Assembly (NCBI GenBank): GCA_964384345.1
Contig: CAYLKD010000004.1
Coordinates: 12,101-76,100 of the forward strand
Reading direction: 5' to 3'
DNA: 64,000 bases
Origin: JASLCR01 sp964384345
Lineage (GTDB): Bacteria; Patescibacteriota; Saccharimonadia; Saccharimonadales; Saccharimonadaceae
Shown one piece after another: positions 23,012 through 32,274 of this stretch. Both the position numbers and the translations under genes were made by a program. The notes beneath the pieces are model-generated. The model was not told the DNA's origin. It saw nothing but the letters and a program-made list of their open reading frames with translations, and did not search any database. Positions within the stretch are counted from its first letter, which is position 1; every line of letters begins with the position of its first letter.

Positions 23012-23017
23012 AGACTA
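23012..23017 (-). promoter_or_regulatory. -10 box of the PcsB-like gene
   Basis: TAGTCT on the minus strand lies 7 bases before the GTG start. Confidence 0.5.
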
Positions 23018-23073
23018 GCATAAGCATCTTGCCACTGTCAAGAGCAGGCTTTTGCGCGGCTGTTTTAAAAAGC

Positions 23074-24051
23074 TTAGATTTTAAGATAGCGTCGAGTTGC
23101 AAGTAATGATGAGAGGACGCCAATAATCGCACCGATAGCAATCATAGAAAGCAAAATGATACCAATGTATGAGACGAGGAAGCTAATTGTTGGTTGAATT
23201 GCTACTTGGTAGCTGAGAAGCTTGTCTTTTGCCGAGTACAGCATCGCCATACCGAGACCTGTTGCAAGCACAGCTGCAATAAAACCATAGACCACAGCTT
23301 CGACAATGAACGGTCCACGAATAAAGCTGCGATCCGCACCAATGAGTTTCATCATCTGGATCTCTTCCTTGCGGTTAAAAATTGCCATACGGATGGTATT
23401 GAAAACGATTAGGCTAGAAATTATGACGAATACTATACTTGCGATCAGTCCAGCACGATCGGCAAAATCAATCCACCGGCCGATGTTTTGTATGGCTGCC
23501 CTTCGCGGTCCGGCAAAAGATGGCTCTCGCTCGGTGTCGATATGTGTCTTTAAATCTTTATTGGTAGCTACAAAATTTTGTAGTTCTTGGGTTTTGTTAA
23601 TGTCATACAAATTGACACGCACAGTCGCCGGGAATTTATTAATTGCTTCGTTAAGTGCATCAAGAGTGGCTGAGTTGCTGGCATTATCCTTTGCATATTG
23701 CGTACGCGCCTGTGATGCAGTAATGTAACTCACTGATCTAACAGATGGTAGTTGGCGGATCTGGCCAATGATTTTGTCTGCATCAGACTGGGTAGTGTCA
23801 TTTTGTAAGTAGATAGAGATATCAACTTTGCTACGGATGTCTTCCACTGTAGTAACGAGCGTACTCCGTGCGGCGACAGTCATAAAGATAATTAGTAGGG
23901 TGATCGTCATAACTGCCGTGGCAGCAATGGTTAACCATGCGTTACGTGAAAAGTTATTCGCGCCGTAGCGGACCATGCGAAGAAACGTAATCCATTGACG
24001 GCGCTTGCGCCGCTTCATTGCAAACCCTTTGGCGTCTTGTTTTTTTGCCAT
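23074..24051 (-). CDS. ftsX: Cell division ABC permease FtsX
   Basis: Membrane subunit of FtsEX, which transmits ATPase cycles to a peptidoglycan hydrolase outside. The 325-aa protein has a basic N-terminus (AMKRRKRRQW), TM1 at about 37-60, an extracellular domain (about 62-190, with VDISIYLQNDTTQ and LPSVRSVSYI), and three more helices with FVIISSLIVFNTIRMAIFNR and EEIQMMKLIGAD, typical FtsX features. The start shares bases with the ftsE stop (24051), so they are translationally coupled. The PcsB-like gene follows. Confidence 0.96.
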   Translation of the reverse strand: MAKKQDAKGFAMKRRKRRQWITFLRMVRYGANNFSRNAWLTIAATAVMTITLLIIFMTVAARSTLVTTVEDIRSKVDISIYLQNDTTQSDADKIIGQIRQLPSVRSVSYITASQARTQYAKDNASNSATLDALNEAINKFPATVRVNLYDINKTQELQNFVATNKDLKTHIDTEREPSFAGPRRAAIQNIGRWIDFADRAGLIASIVFVIISSLIVFNTIRMAIFNRKEEIQMMKLIGADRSFIRGPFIVEAVVYGFIAAVLATGLGMAMLYSAKDKLLSYQVAIQPTISFLVSYIGIILLSMIAIGAIIGVLSSLLATRRYLKI

Positions 24052-24734
24052 TATTGTCGGTAACTCCCCTGCGCTTGGTCGCTGGTAATTTTGCCGTGTT
24101 CCAGCGTAACAACGCGACGCTTGAGTTTGTTAACAATATCTACGTTGTGCGTTGTCAAGATGACGGTCGTACCATAACGGTTGATTTTCTCGAGTAACTT
24201 GACGATCTCCCAAGAATGCTTCGGGTCAAGATTTCCCGTCGGCTCATCGGCAATCAAAATCTTTGGTTGACGCACCACGGCGCGTGCAATCGCGACACGT
24301 TGTCGTTCTCCACCCGATAGTTGGTGGGGGAAGCTCTTTTCTTTACCTGTGAGTCCAACAAGCTCTATCACACGCGGTACGGTTGATTTGATCTCGCGGT
24401 TTGTCATACCGGCGATCTCGAGGGCAAAGGCAATATTTTCAAATACCGTGCGCTGCGGCAATAATTTAAAATCTTGGAAAACAACGCCGATCTTGCGGCG
24501 TAGTAATGGAATGTGTTTATCTTTCAGGGTATCGTAGTCAATCCCACCGACAACGATCTTGCCTGTCGTCGGCTTCTCTTCTCGAGTAAGAATTTTGAGC
24601 AGCGTCGATTTGCCAGCGCCAGAGGTGCCAACGAGTATGACAAATTCTTTTGGCTCGACGTGAAGGCTAATGCGATTGAGCGCTGGCTTGGATGTCTTGC
24701 CGTATGTTTTTGTTACCCTATCTAACAGAATCAT
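24051..24734 (-). CDS. ftsE: Cell division ATP-binding protein FtsE
   Basis: The ATPase of FtsEX. The 227-aa protein has Walker A GTSGAGKSTLLK (about residues 36-47), a Q-loop in VVFQDFKLLPQ, the ABC signature LSGGERQRVAIARA and Walker B KILIADEPTGNLD. TACAAT lies 9 bases before the ATG. Gene order prfB-ftsE-ftsX is shared with many Gram-positive bacteria. PcsB-like and S41 protease genes follow. Confidence 0.97.
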   Translation of the reverse strand: MILLDRVTKTYGKTSKPALNRISLHVEPKEFVILVGTSGAGKSTLLKILTREEKPTTGKIVVGGIDYDTLKDKHIPLLRRKIGVVFQDFKLLPQRTVFENIAFALEIAGMTNREIKSTVPRVIELVGLTGKEKSFPHQLSGGERQRVAIARAVVRQPKILIADEPTGNLDPKHSWEIVKLLEKINRYGTTVILTTHNVDIVNKLKRRVVTLEHGKITSDQAQGSYRQ

Positions 24735-24743
24735 GATTCTTTA

Positions 24744-24749
24744 ATTGTA
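24744..24749 (-). promoter_or_regulatory. -10 box of the ftsEX unit
   Basis: TACAAT on the minus strand lies 9 bases before the ftsE ATG. Confidence 0.55.
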
Positions 24750-24794
24750 GCACGCAAGCCGTGTGGCTTCATAACCTTATGCAGTAAGATTCAT

Positions 24795-25865
24795 CTATTG
24801 CTCGAGGTATGCCGTCATAAACTCATTGAGCTTACCATCAAGTACCGCTTTGGCGTCGTTGTCTTCGTGTTTTGTACGCGTATCTTTGACAAGGGTGTAT
24901 GGATGGAGTATGTAGTTGCGGATCTGGCTGCCCCAGTTTGCACTCTCACCTGCTTGCAGGTCAGACAGTCGTTCGGCGTGCTGCTCAAGTTTGAGCTGCG
25001 CCAGTTTTGAACGCAGAAGTTTGAGCGCCGTTTCCCTGTTTTGGAGCTGACTGCGTTCGTTTTGGATAGCTACTACGGTATTTGTCGGCAGGTGCGTAAT
25101 GCGCACCGCGGAATCCGTCGTGTTGACGCTCTGGCCGCCGTGACCGCCCGCGCGGTAGACGTCGATCTTGAGATCTTTTTCATCAAGAGCCACTTCGTCA
25201 GGAACATCGATCTGCGGCAAAACTTCGACGAGTGCAAAACTCGTTTGGCGTAAATTGTCAGAATTAAATGGACTAAGCCGCACAAGTCGGTGGACGCCGT
25301 GCTCACTTTTTAATTTTCCGTATGCATATGGGCCACTCATTTCGATGACGCTCGTTTTAATACCCGCTTCTTCACCGGCAGAGCGTTCGACATTTTTTGT
25401 GGCTATGCCGGACTTTTCAGCCCATCGCAAATACATCCGCTCGAGCATCTGTGCCCAATCCTGCGCATCGTTACCACCAACCCCAGAGGTTATGCGAAGA
25501 ATTGCATCGTGATCATCGTATTCACCGTCATACAGCAGTTCTTTTTTACGAGCGGCAAACTCAGTTTCGAGAGCAGCTATTTGGGTATCAAATTCTTTTT
25601 CGAGCGAGTTATCACCAAGTTCAATGAGTTCGTTCAAATCGGCAAGCTGGGCCTGCAACGTTTCCCATGGATCAATCTGACCTTTAAGATTAAACGCGCG
25701 CTTACTGATATCTGCTGCATGGATCGGGTTATTCCATACTTCAGGTTTGGCTAGCTCAGCATCAAGCTCGACTAACTCATTGCTTTTGGCTGACAAATGA
25801 AGTCGCTCGATAGCTGCAAGCACCGCCTGCTCTAAATCAGTAACACGTTTTTGTAATGGCTGCAT
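24795..25865 (-). CDS. prfB: Peptide chain release factor 2
   Basis: RF2 ends translation at UAA and UGA. The 356-aa protein has the RF2 stop-reading tripeptide SPF in RLVRLSPFNSDN and the catalytic GGQ in RAGGHGGQSVNTTDSAVRI. The frame is continuous from ATG 25865, with no programmed +1 frameshift site of the kind regulating prfB in many bacteria, so that autoregulation is missing. TACAAT lies 7 bases before the start. Together with prfA it indicates a standard genetic code. Confidence 0.96.
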   Translation of the reverse strand: MQPLQKRVTDLEQAVLAAIERLHLSAKSNELVELDAELAKPEVWNNPIHAADISKRAFNLKGQIDPWETLQAQLADLNELIELGDNSLEKEFDTQIAALETEFAARKKELLYDGEYDDHDAILRITSGVGGNDAQDWAQMLERMYLRWAEKSGIATKNVERSAGEEAGIKTSVIEMSGPYAYGKLKSEHGVHRLVRLSPFNSDNLRQTSFALVEVLPQIDVPDEVALDEKDLKIDVYRAGGHGGQSVNTTDSAVRITHLPTNTVVAIQNERSQLQNRETALKLLRSKLAQLKLEQHAERLSDLQAGESANWGSQIRNYILHPYTLVKDTRTKHEDNDAKAVLDGKLNEFMTAYLEQ

Positions 25866-25872
25866 TCTACTT

Positions 25873-25878
25873 ATTGTA
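25873..25878 (-). promoter_or_regulatory. -10 box of prfB
   Basis: TACAAT on the minus strand lies 7 bases before the ATG, divergent from the murI box 20 bases away. Confidence 0.62.
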
Positions 25879-25892
25879 GCACTTCACAGAGG

Positions 25893-25898
25893 TATACT
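25893..25898 (+). promoter_or_regulatory. -10 box of murI
   Basis: TATACT lies 6 bases before the murI ATG. Confidence 0.7.
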
Positions 25899-25904
25899 AG
25901 AGGT

Positions 25905-26540
25905 ATGCATATTGGGGTATTTGATTCTGGTATAGGGGGCGAAGCGGTGGCGGTGGCTTTACGTGAATATTTTCCGGCGGCGCGCATAGATGTTGTCAAC
26001 GATACGCCGAATCTGCCGTACGGCGATAAGTCACAGGCAGAAATTCGTGCTCTGACCGATGCTGCAATAACACCACTACTTGGTTGCGACGCGATCGTCA
26101 TCGCTTGCAATTCAGCAACTACTGCTGCAATTGATTGGCTGCGAGAACGTTATCCAGAGCAGTTTTTTGTTGGCATTGAGCCAATGATAAAAACAGCAGC
26201 CGCCCTTACCACATCGAAAATCGTCTGCGTACTTGCAACTCCTGCAACATTATCAAGCCACCGTTACAAGCGACTAAAGCAACGATTTGGCGCTGGAGTA
26301 ATTTTTCTCGAACCAGATTGTCATGACTGGGCCGCGCTGATCGAACAATCAAGCATCAACAAACAACATATTGCCGACGCGGTTCTACCGGCTATCGATG
26401 CCGGTGCGGATGTGATCGTACTCGGTTGTACCCACTATCACTGGATCAAAGACGAGATAGAATTAGTAACAAAAAATAACGCTATAATCCTTGAGCCCTC
26501 TGAGGCGATTGCTCGGCGCTTAAAAGAATTGCGTACTTAG
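25905..26540 (+). CDS. murI: Glutamate racemase
   Basis: It makes D-glutamate for peptidoglycan. The 211-aa protein has the family start IGVFDSGIGGEAV with the catalytic Asp, then LPYGDKS, the first catalytic Cys in IVIACNSATTAA, and the second in VLGCTHYHWI. It is shorter than usual (about 265) because of loop trimming, but all motifs are intact. Leaderless start. It converges on murD, which uses its product, with a 4-base overlap at the stop codons. Confidence 0.95.
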   Translation: MHIGVFDSGIGGEAVAVALREYFPAARIDVVNDTPNLPYGDKSQAEIRALTDAAITPLLGCDAIVIACNSATTAAIDWLRERYPEQFFVGIEPMIKTAAALTTSKIVCVLATPATLSSHRYKRLKQRFGAGVIFLEPDCHDWAALIEQSSINKQHIADAVLPAIDAGADVIVLGCTHYHWIKDEIELVTKNNAIILEPSEAIARRLKELRT

Positions 26541-27766
26541 AGCGAAGTAACAGCTGCAATAAATTGTTCACCGCGATCGACATAATTTTTAAACATATCA
26601 AAACTTGATGCAGCAGGACTGAGAATGACAACACCAGGTCGCTGAGCGAATGTCGCTGCCGCTTGAACAACGTTGCTCATCGAACCAGTGACTAGTTCAT
26701 AACGAATACCAGCAGCTTTACACATAAGGGCCAGCTCACCACCGTTACTACCGTAGCAAACTGCCTGTGCGTCCTTCTTTTTGAATGCGTCTATCATTTC
26801 GCGGTAATCAGCACCTTTATCTTTGCCGCCAAGTAGCACGGTCACTGGCACGTTAAAACTATGAAGCGCAGCTATAACCGAGCCTGGTGTCGTAGCGATG
26901 CTATCATCATAATATTTGATGTCGTCTTTTTCAGCGACGAATTTTAGTCGATGTGGCAAGCCATCAAAAGCAGCTAAACCTTTTGCAATTAACTCTGAAT
27001 CCGTCACGTAATCTCTGATTGCTTCTATAGCCGCACTTGCATTTTCGATGTTGTGCTGGCCGGGAATGCGAAGGGCCTCAACCAGCGCACCGATAGGTTG
27101 TGGGTACGGACGTTTGGATGCTGGAGATTGCAAGGCAATTGCTGATGCGTTTGCGTTGTTTGCGTGATAGACGACGACATCATCAGCAGATTGAAACGTT
27201 GCAATATGCGATTTTGCATTGATATAATCAATCATCGAATCATGTACGTCGAGATGATCTGCTTCGATCGGAAGTACCACCGCAATATCCGGCGAGAATT
27301 GAGCATCCCAAAGCTGAAAACTCGAAAGTTCGTAGACGACAATATCGTCATCCTGGATTTTTCCAAGTACGCTAAGTGCAGGCACCCCTATGTTACCGAC
27401 GAGATGGACGTTTTTGCCAGCCGCCCTCAAAATTGAAGCGATAAGCGAGCTGGTCGTGCCCTTGCCTTTTGTACCGGTCACTCCGATGACGGGAACAGGA
27501 CATTTACTAAGAAATTCGTTCGTCATGCTCCAGACTTTGCTCGGATATGGCAGTTTTCGTGGCGGTAATCCTGCCGTGCGCACAATCATGTCAAACTCAT
27601 CGAGCTTTGCAAACACACCCTCTCCCAGCATTGTCCTAGCTCCTTCGGGAACTGGTCGATCAAGCGCTGGATGCTCATCTACAATCATCACATCGTGACC
27701 GAGTGACGAAAAATAGCGATAATTCTCTTCACCTTCGATACCGTAGCCTGCAATCGCTATCTTCAT
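26537..27766 (-). CDS. murD: UDP-N-acetylmuramoyl-L-alanine:D-glutamate ligase
   Basis: MurD adds D-Glu to UDP-MurNAc-L-Ala in the cytoplasm. The 409-aa protein has an N-terminal Rossmann domain (MKIAIAGYGIEGEENYRYF), the P-loop VTGTKGKGTTSSLIASIL, VYELSSFQLWDA with the carbamylated-lysine region, and the C-terminal DDSIATTPGSVIAAL and VLLGGKDKGADY typical of MurD. It lies 9 bases after the M16 peptidase gene, with a TAGACT box overlapping that gene's stop codon. Its substrate amino acid is made by murI, which converges on it. Confidence 0.95.
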   Translation of the reverse strand: MKIAIAGYGIEGEENYRYFSSLGHDVMIVDEHPALDRPVPEGARTMLGEGVFAKLDEFDMIVRTAGLPPRKLPYPSKVWSMTNEFLSKCPVPVIGVTGTKGKGTTSSLIASILRAAGKNVHLVGNIGVPALSVLGKIQDDDIVVYELSSFQLWDAQFSPDIAVVLPIEADHLDVHDSMIDYINAKSHIATFQSADDVVVYHANNANASAIALQSPASKRPYPQPIGALVEALRIPGQHNIENASAAIEAIRDYVTDSELIAKGLAAFDGLPHRLKFVAEKDDIKYYDDSIATTPGSVIAALHSFNVPVTVLLGGKDKGADYREMIDAFKKKDAQAVCYGSNGGELALMCKAAGIRYELVTGSMSNVVQAAATFAQRPGVVILSPAASSFDMFKNYVDRGEQFIAAVTSL

Positions 27767-27772
27767 ATTGCT

Positions 27773-27778
27773 AGTCTA
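27773..27778 (-). promoter_or_regulatory. -10 box of murD
   Basis: TAGACT on the minus strand includes the stop codon of the M16 gene and lies 6 bases before the murD ATG. Confidence 0.55.
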
Positions 27779-29065
27779 CACTTTTTTTGGAAACAGCGTG
27801 TCGAACTTGTCGGCAAGTTTGACGATCAGCTCTTTTTCATCACTCGAGACACCAGCCAGCACCCAAGTAGTGTGGGCAATGAAGCTTTCAGCGGTCGTTA
27901 CCATCAGTTGACGTGTTGTTGCGTTAATAGCCTCGGGAATTTTTTCGTAATCTTTGACAACACCATCAGCGAAGTAACGATTGGTATAAAAATTACTGAT
28001 TTGCGAAACTGTCTGTGCACCCATTTGGTGGCGTCCAAGCGCATATGACTTAGCTGCGCTCAGCTCACTCTCGCTAATTTTGCCGTCGAGTACGCAGCGA
28101 AGTTCACGGACGATAATGTCAAACAAGGCTTCTGCCGTATCGTGGTTGACTTGCCCACCGAAATCCCACGATGAATCATGAAAGCCAGCTGACGTATCTG
28201 AAAAGACGCCGTAGGCCAATCCTTTTTGTCGAGCAGCACCATAAATACGCGAGTGCATTGTCCCCGTCAAAATATGGTTAAGTGCATCCATCGCATCCGA
28301 TTCTTCGTCACTAATTTCACGCGGTAGCATCAAAGTCAGGCCAAAGGTTAGATTCGATGCTTCTTTACGACGAATAAGTGTTGGATTGCCGCTTGAGAGT
28401 TCATCGCGTGGCACATCGAAGCGTTCGCCAGGTTTTAAATCCCAGTCTTCGAGCTGTCGAATAATTTCACTTTTACGACCATGTAACTTACCAGCAATGA
28501 CAAATCGCATATTGTGCGCAGTGTGTGTTCGGCGATAGTGTTCCTTAATATCAGCGAGCGTCACGTTATTAATCGTCTGGATACGTTGCCAAAATGTATA
28601 AATGTCTTCGCCAAGTAATTGCTGAATCTTCGGCCATAATACGCGGTTGTGGTTATTTAAGTACCCAGTGAGCTCACTCTTAACGTTGCCTTTTTCGGCT
28701 GCGAGTTCTTCTTCGTTGAATCGAGGTGAGCAGATCGCTGCTCGCTGGAGATCAAAAATTCGTTCCCATTCAAAATCCGCACAGTCAGCAACGTAGACCA
28801 TTGAGAGATCTGACGTATACGCATTGTGATAGGCGCCATTTTTGGTAAATTCGGCTTCATATTCGTGTTCAGTTTTAAATTTTGCATTAGCACCAAAAGC
28901 CATATGCTCCATGACGTGTGCAGTTTCGTAAATGTCTTTATTCTTGACGTAGCGATTGCCAGCCCGGAATTGAAACTGAAAACTCATCACCGTTGCACCT
29001 GGCACATCGATTAACAAACCGCGGGCACCATTTTTAAGTCTAACTTCTTGGACAGTATGTTTCAT
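27776..29065 (-). CDS. M16 family zinc peptidase
   Basis: A 429-aa inverzincin-type metallopeptidase. The zinc motif HVMEHM (H-x-x-E-H, about residues 48-53) is intact, with the distal Glu in EELAAEKGNVKSEL. A second domain follows with YGAARQKGLAYGVFSDTSAG, the R/Y-containing signature of the C-terminal half. No signal peptide is seen, so it acts in the cytoplasm or is exported by unknown means. It lies 3 bases after secA and 9 before murD. M16 enzymes degrade peptides such as cleaved signal peptides, which fits the secA neighbour (inference). Confidence 0.92.
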   Translation of the reverse strand: MKHTVQEVRLKNGARGLLIDVPGATVMSFQFQFRAGNRYVKNKDIYETAHVMEHMAFGANAKFKTEHEYEAEFTKNGAYHNAYTSDLSMVYVADCADFEWERIFDLQRAAICSPRFNEEELAAEKGNVKSELTGYLNNHNRVLWPKIQQLLGEDIYTFWQRIQTINNVTLADIKEHYRRTHTAHNMRFVIAGKLHGRKSEIIRQLEDWDLKPGERFDVPRDELSSGNPTLIRRKEASNLTFGLTLMLPREISDEESDAMDALNHILTGTMHSRIYGAARQKGLAYGVFSDTSAGFHDSSWDFGGQVNHDTAEALFDIIVRELRCVLDGKISESELSAAKSYALGRHQMGAQTVSQISNFYTNRYFADGVVKDYEKIPEAINATTRQLMVTTAESFIAHTTWVLAGVSSDEKELIVKLADKFDTLFPKKV

Positions 29066-29068
29066 ACA

Positions 29069-31696
29069 CTACTTGCGGTTTTTCTTACGGTTTTGTCGTG
29101 TCGCTTTTTTCTTTTTTCGGGCACTATTACGATCGCGATTTTGTTCAGTAGTGCTCTTTGCTTTTGTCACTGAAAAGTCATCATCGCGATTTATTTCACC
29201 ACTCGCGATTTCGTTGACACCGATTTCAACGGAGCGCTCTGCAAGTTTTGTCAGTTCCGTTTCGTGCTCTTCATCTTCAATTGCGAGTGCATCATTTTTG
29301 TGTACATGCAAAATGATACCGAGTACTTCGTCGCGTAGCGTGAGCTGCAGACCGTCAAACAGCGTCTGAGATTCCTGTCGATATTCAACCAGCGGATCGC
29401 GCTGTCCAACACTTCGCCAATGAATACCATCACGGAGATGCTGCATATTCTCGAGGTGCTGCATCCACAATGTATCAAGCACTTGAATGTAGACGTCGCG
29501 CTCGATCTTGCGTAGCGTTTCTGGTTCAATTTCTGTCTCTTTTTTAGAGTACAAATCTTTCACTGCCTCAAGCGCTGCATCATAGCGAACTTTGTCTTTT
29601 AGTTCTTTTCCAATTTTTTCGAGCTGTTTATTGGTAAGTGGGAAAATTGCTTCAAATTCTTCAGCAAACTTTTTGTTATTCTTTGCAGGTAGCAGTGTTA
29701 GTTCACGCACCTTCTCTTTCATCAAACGCTCGATTTCGGGTTTAATGTCATCGCCTTCGAGAATCTTGCGGCGCATGGTATAAACAACTTTTCGATGTCG
29801 ATTAATGACGTTGTCATACTGAACAACTTGCTTACGTGTATCGAAGTTGTAGCCTTCAACACGTTTTTGAGCTGATTCAAGTGTTTTTGAAACGGCCTTG
29901 TTTTGGATCGGCGTTTCTTCATCGACACCGAGTCGATCCATAAGTGACGCGATTCGTTCACCCTGGAAAATTCGCATCAAATCATCTTCGGTCGAAACAA
30001 AGAATTGACTTTCGCCAGGGTCACCCTGACGTCCGCCACGTCCACGTAGCTGGTTATCGATGCGGCGCGACTCGTGTCGTTCAGACCCAATAACGACGAG
30101 CCCACCGAGTTCAACAACACCTTTGCCAAGCACAATATCGGTACCACGACCGGCAATGTTGGTCGCGAGTGTCACGGCACCCTTTTCACCAGCCTTCGCG
30201 ATGATGGCAGCTTCTCGCTCATTGTTCTTCGCGTTGAGTAGTTCGTAGGGAATTTTTTCTTTATCAAGCCACTTAGCAATTAACTCATTCTTTGCAATCG
30301 ATGCACTCCCCACTAGTACAGGTCGCCCTGCTTCGTGGTGCTCGCGAATCGTATCAGCGACAGCTTTGAGTTTCCCTTTTTCTGTTTTGAAAATAAGATC
30401 TTGCTTGTCGATACGCACCGTTGGGCGATTAGGTGGTACCTGAATGACATCAAGGCTATAAATCTGCTGGAACTCTTCAGCTTCGGTAAATGCCGTACCG
30501 GTCATACCGCTGAGTTTTTTATACAAACGGAAGAAATTTTGGAAAGAAACAGTAGCCAGCGTCATACTCTCCTGCAAAACTGCCACCTGTTCCTTTGCTT
30601 CGATTGCCTGGTGGAGCCCTTCGTTGTAACGACGTCCTTGCATCAAACGTCCCGTATGCTCATCGACAATCACTACTTCACCTTGGTTCGTCACGACATA
30701 ATCTTTGTCTCGGTGGAATAGTGTTTGCGCTTTGAGTGCCTGATCCATGTGGTAGACAGTTCTGACATTGTCTGGGGTGTATAGGTTTTTTACACCAAGC
30801 ATCTTTTGGATGCGTTCAACACCCTCATCAGAAAGTGAGACGCTGCGGCGTTTTTCGTCGAGGATATAATCGTCAGCTTTGAGTTTGGCGGCAACTTTGG
30901 CAAATTGCTGGTAGCTTTCTGGATTTTCAGCAGCTGGCGCGGAAATAATCAACGGCGTACGCGCTTCATCGATAAGAATAGAGTCCACCTCGTCAACGAT
31001 CGCAAAGTTTAGCTCACGCTGACGCAAAAGATTAGCGTCGTCAACCATATTGTCGCGCAAATAGTCGAAACCAAATTCATTGTTCGTGCCATACGTAATG
31101 TCAGCAGCATAGGCCTCTTTACGCGTTACTGGGCGGAGCTTGCGCATTCGCGGATCATCGTGTTCGTCATTATCAAACTCAGGATCGAAAATGTAGGAGG
31201 CTTCACCTGCAATGATGCCCACAGACAATCCAAGAAAATGATGTACTTCACCCATCCAGCCAGCGTCACGCATGGCCAAGTAATCATTTACTGTGACAAT
31301 GTGAACACCATGGCCATCTATTGCATTAAGATAACTCGGAAGTGTTGCCATGAGCGTTTTACCTTCACCGGTGCGTAGCTCAGCAACGTCACCACCATGC
31401 AGTACCATTCCTCCAATTAGTTGCACATCGTAGTGGCGCATGCCTAGCACGCGATCACTTGCTTCGCGCACGAGTGCAAATGCATCGGGCAATATGTCAT
31501 CGAGTGTGACATTTTTGTTCGTAAGACGTTTACGCAAAACCTCAGTTTGCTTCTTGAGTTCAGTCTTACTCATTTTTTTATATTTGTCTTCAAGTGCGTT
31601 GATCGAAGCCACTCGCTTTTCGAGTTTCTTGACAATCCGTCGCTGCGGATCTCCAAACACCTTCGTTAGCACTTTTTGACGATTCAAATTGGGCAT
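29069..31696 (-). CDS. secA: Preprotein translocase ATPase SecA
   Basis: Motor of the Sec pathway. The 875-aa protein has the Walker A AELRTGEGKTLMATLP (about 100-115), YGTNNEFGFDYLRDNM, Walker B FAIVDEVDSILIDEARTPL, and the NBD2 motifs VTLATNIAGRGTDIVLG and NQLRGRGGRQGDPG. The C-terminus is a Lys/Arg-rich tail (KKKKATRQNRKKNRK) in place of the Cys zinc finger that binds SecB in proteobacteria. It starts a unit with the M16 peptidase and murD. Confidence 0.98.
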   Translation of the reverse strand: MPNLNRQKVLTKVFGDPQRRIVKKLEKRVASINALEDKYKKMSKTELKKQTEVLRKRLTNKNVTLDDILPDAFALVREASDRVLGMRHYDVQLIGGMVLHGGDVAELRTGEGKTLMATLPSYLNAIDGHGVHIVTVNDYLAMRDAGWMGEVHHFLGLSVGIIAGEASYIFDPEFDNDEHDDPRMRKLRPVTRKEAYAADITYGTNNEFGFDYLRDNMVDDANLLRQRELNFAIVDEVDSILIDEARTPLIISAPAAENPESYQQFAKVAAKLKADDYILDEKRRSVSLSDEGVERIQKMLGVKNLYTPDNVRTVYHMDQALKAQTLFHRDKDYVVTNQGEVVIVDEHTGRLMQGRRYNEGLHQAIEAKEQVAVLQESMTLATVSFQNFFRLYKKLSGMTGTAFTEAEEFQQIYSLDVIQVPPNRPTVRIDKQDLIFKTEKGKLKAVADTIREHHEAGRPVLVGSASIAKNELIAKWLDKEKIPYELLNAKNNEREAAIIAKAGEKGAVTLATNIAGRGTDIVLGKGVVELGGLVVIGSERHESRRIDNQLRGRGGRQGDPGESQFFVSTEDDLMRIFQGERIASLMDRLGVDEETPIQNKAVSKTLESAQKRVEGYNFDTRKQVVQYDNVINRHRKVVYTMRRKILEGDDIKPEIERLMKEKVRELTLLPAKNNKKFAEEFEAIFPLTNKQLEKIGKELKDKVRYDAALEAVKDLYSKKETEIEPETLRKIERDVYIQVLDTLWMQHLENMQHLRDGIHWRSVGQRDPLVEYRQESQTLFDGLQLTLRDEVLGIILHVHKNDALAIEDEEHETELTKLAERSVEIGVNEIASGEINRDDDFSVTKAKSTTEQNRDRNSARKKKKATRQNRKKNRK

Positions 31697-31761
31697 ATTC
31701 CCTCACTAGTCTGTAATTTTCTGTAAATCTGATGCTTATTATACTTGTTTATGGCCTAATA

Positions 31762-31796
31762 AAAAAGAGGTGGATGCGAGTGACCCACCTCTTTTT
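31762..31796 (-). terminator. Terminator of hpf
   Basis: AAAAAGAGGTGG pairs with CCACCTCTTTTT around an 11-base loop. It lies just past the hpf stop and also flanks secA's upstream region. Confidence 0.92.
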
Positions 31797-31807
31797 ATTT
31801 CGCAGCT

Positions 31808-32185
31808 TTATTGTTCTTCACGGGCGTAACTACGCTTAAACCGACTGAGTGCGGCTCTCGTTTTGCCAACGTGACCAAGGTGAGCATCTTTATATTTCTT
31901 AAGCTGCATCGTTAGTTTGTGTTCGACAATATCGACGGCAGCAAACATATTCAGTGTTGAGTCTTTTGCAGTAAGTTTTTTGTCAGGAACCGACAAGATC
32001 ACTTCGGCTTCATATTTGTTGCCGTGATCTCGATTTACTTGCCGAAGCTTTACCTCTGCAGTCACACTTTTTCGTGCATGCCGCGGGAGAAACCGATCAA
32101 GTTGGCCTACCTTTCTCATCACATATTGCTTTGTTTTCTCATCCGGCTCATATTTGATGCCCGAAATTGCGATTGATTGGATCAT
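31808..32185 (-). CDS. hpf: Ribosome hibernation factor (HPF/RaiA, short form)
   Basis: It binds the 30S decoding region and silences ribosomes in stationary phase. The 125-aa protein has the RaiA beta-alpha-beta fold: SIAISGIKYEPDEKTKQYV, SVTAEVKLRQVNRDHGNKYEAEV, the DSTLNMFAAVDIVEHKL helix, and a basic C-terminus. It lacks the second dimerisation domain of long HPF. Unlike most first genes here it has a true leader, with TATACT at 32222-32227 and a strong AAGGAGGG ribosome site 5 bases before the ATG, suggesting high or regulated expression. Confidence 0.95.
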   Translation of the reverse strand: MIQSIAISGIKYEPDEKTKQYVMRKVGQLDRFLPRHARKSVTAEVKLRQVNRDHGNKYEAEVILSVPDKKLTAKDSTLNMFAAVDIVEHKLTMQLKKYKDAHLGHVGKTRAALSRFKRSYAREEQ

Positions 32186-32221
32186 AGGTACCCTCCTTGT
32201 TTATTCGGATTTGGTACTTCT

Positions 32222-32227
32222 AGTATA
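32222..32227 (-). promoter_or_regulatory. -10 box of hpf
   Basis: TATACT on the minus strand lies 36 bases before the ATG, giving a leader of about 30 bases containing AAGGAGGG. Confidence 0.6.
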
Positions 32228-32274
32228 GCATTTTTTGCTGCTTGCGGTTACTTGATAATGCGAGAAGCATATAC

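Noticed and set aside
24795..25865. Programmed frameshift in prfB
   Set aside because: The frame is uninterrupted from ATG 25865 and no early in-frame UGA with a slippery CTT is present.
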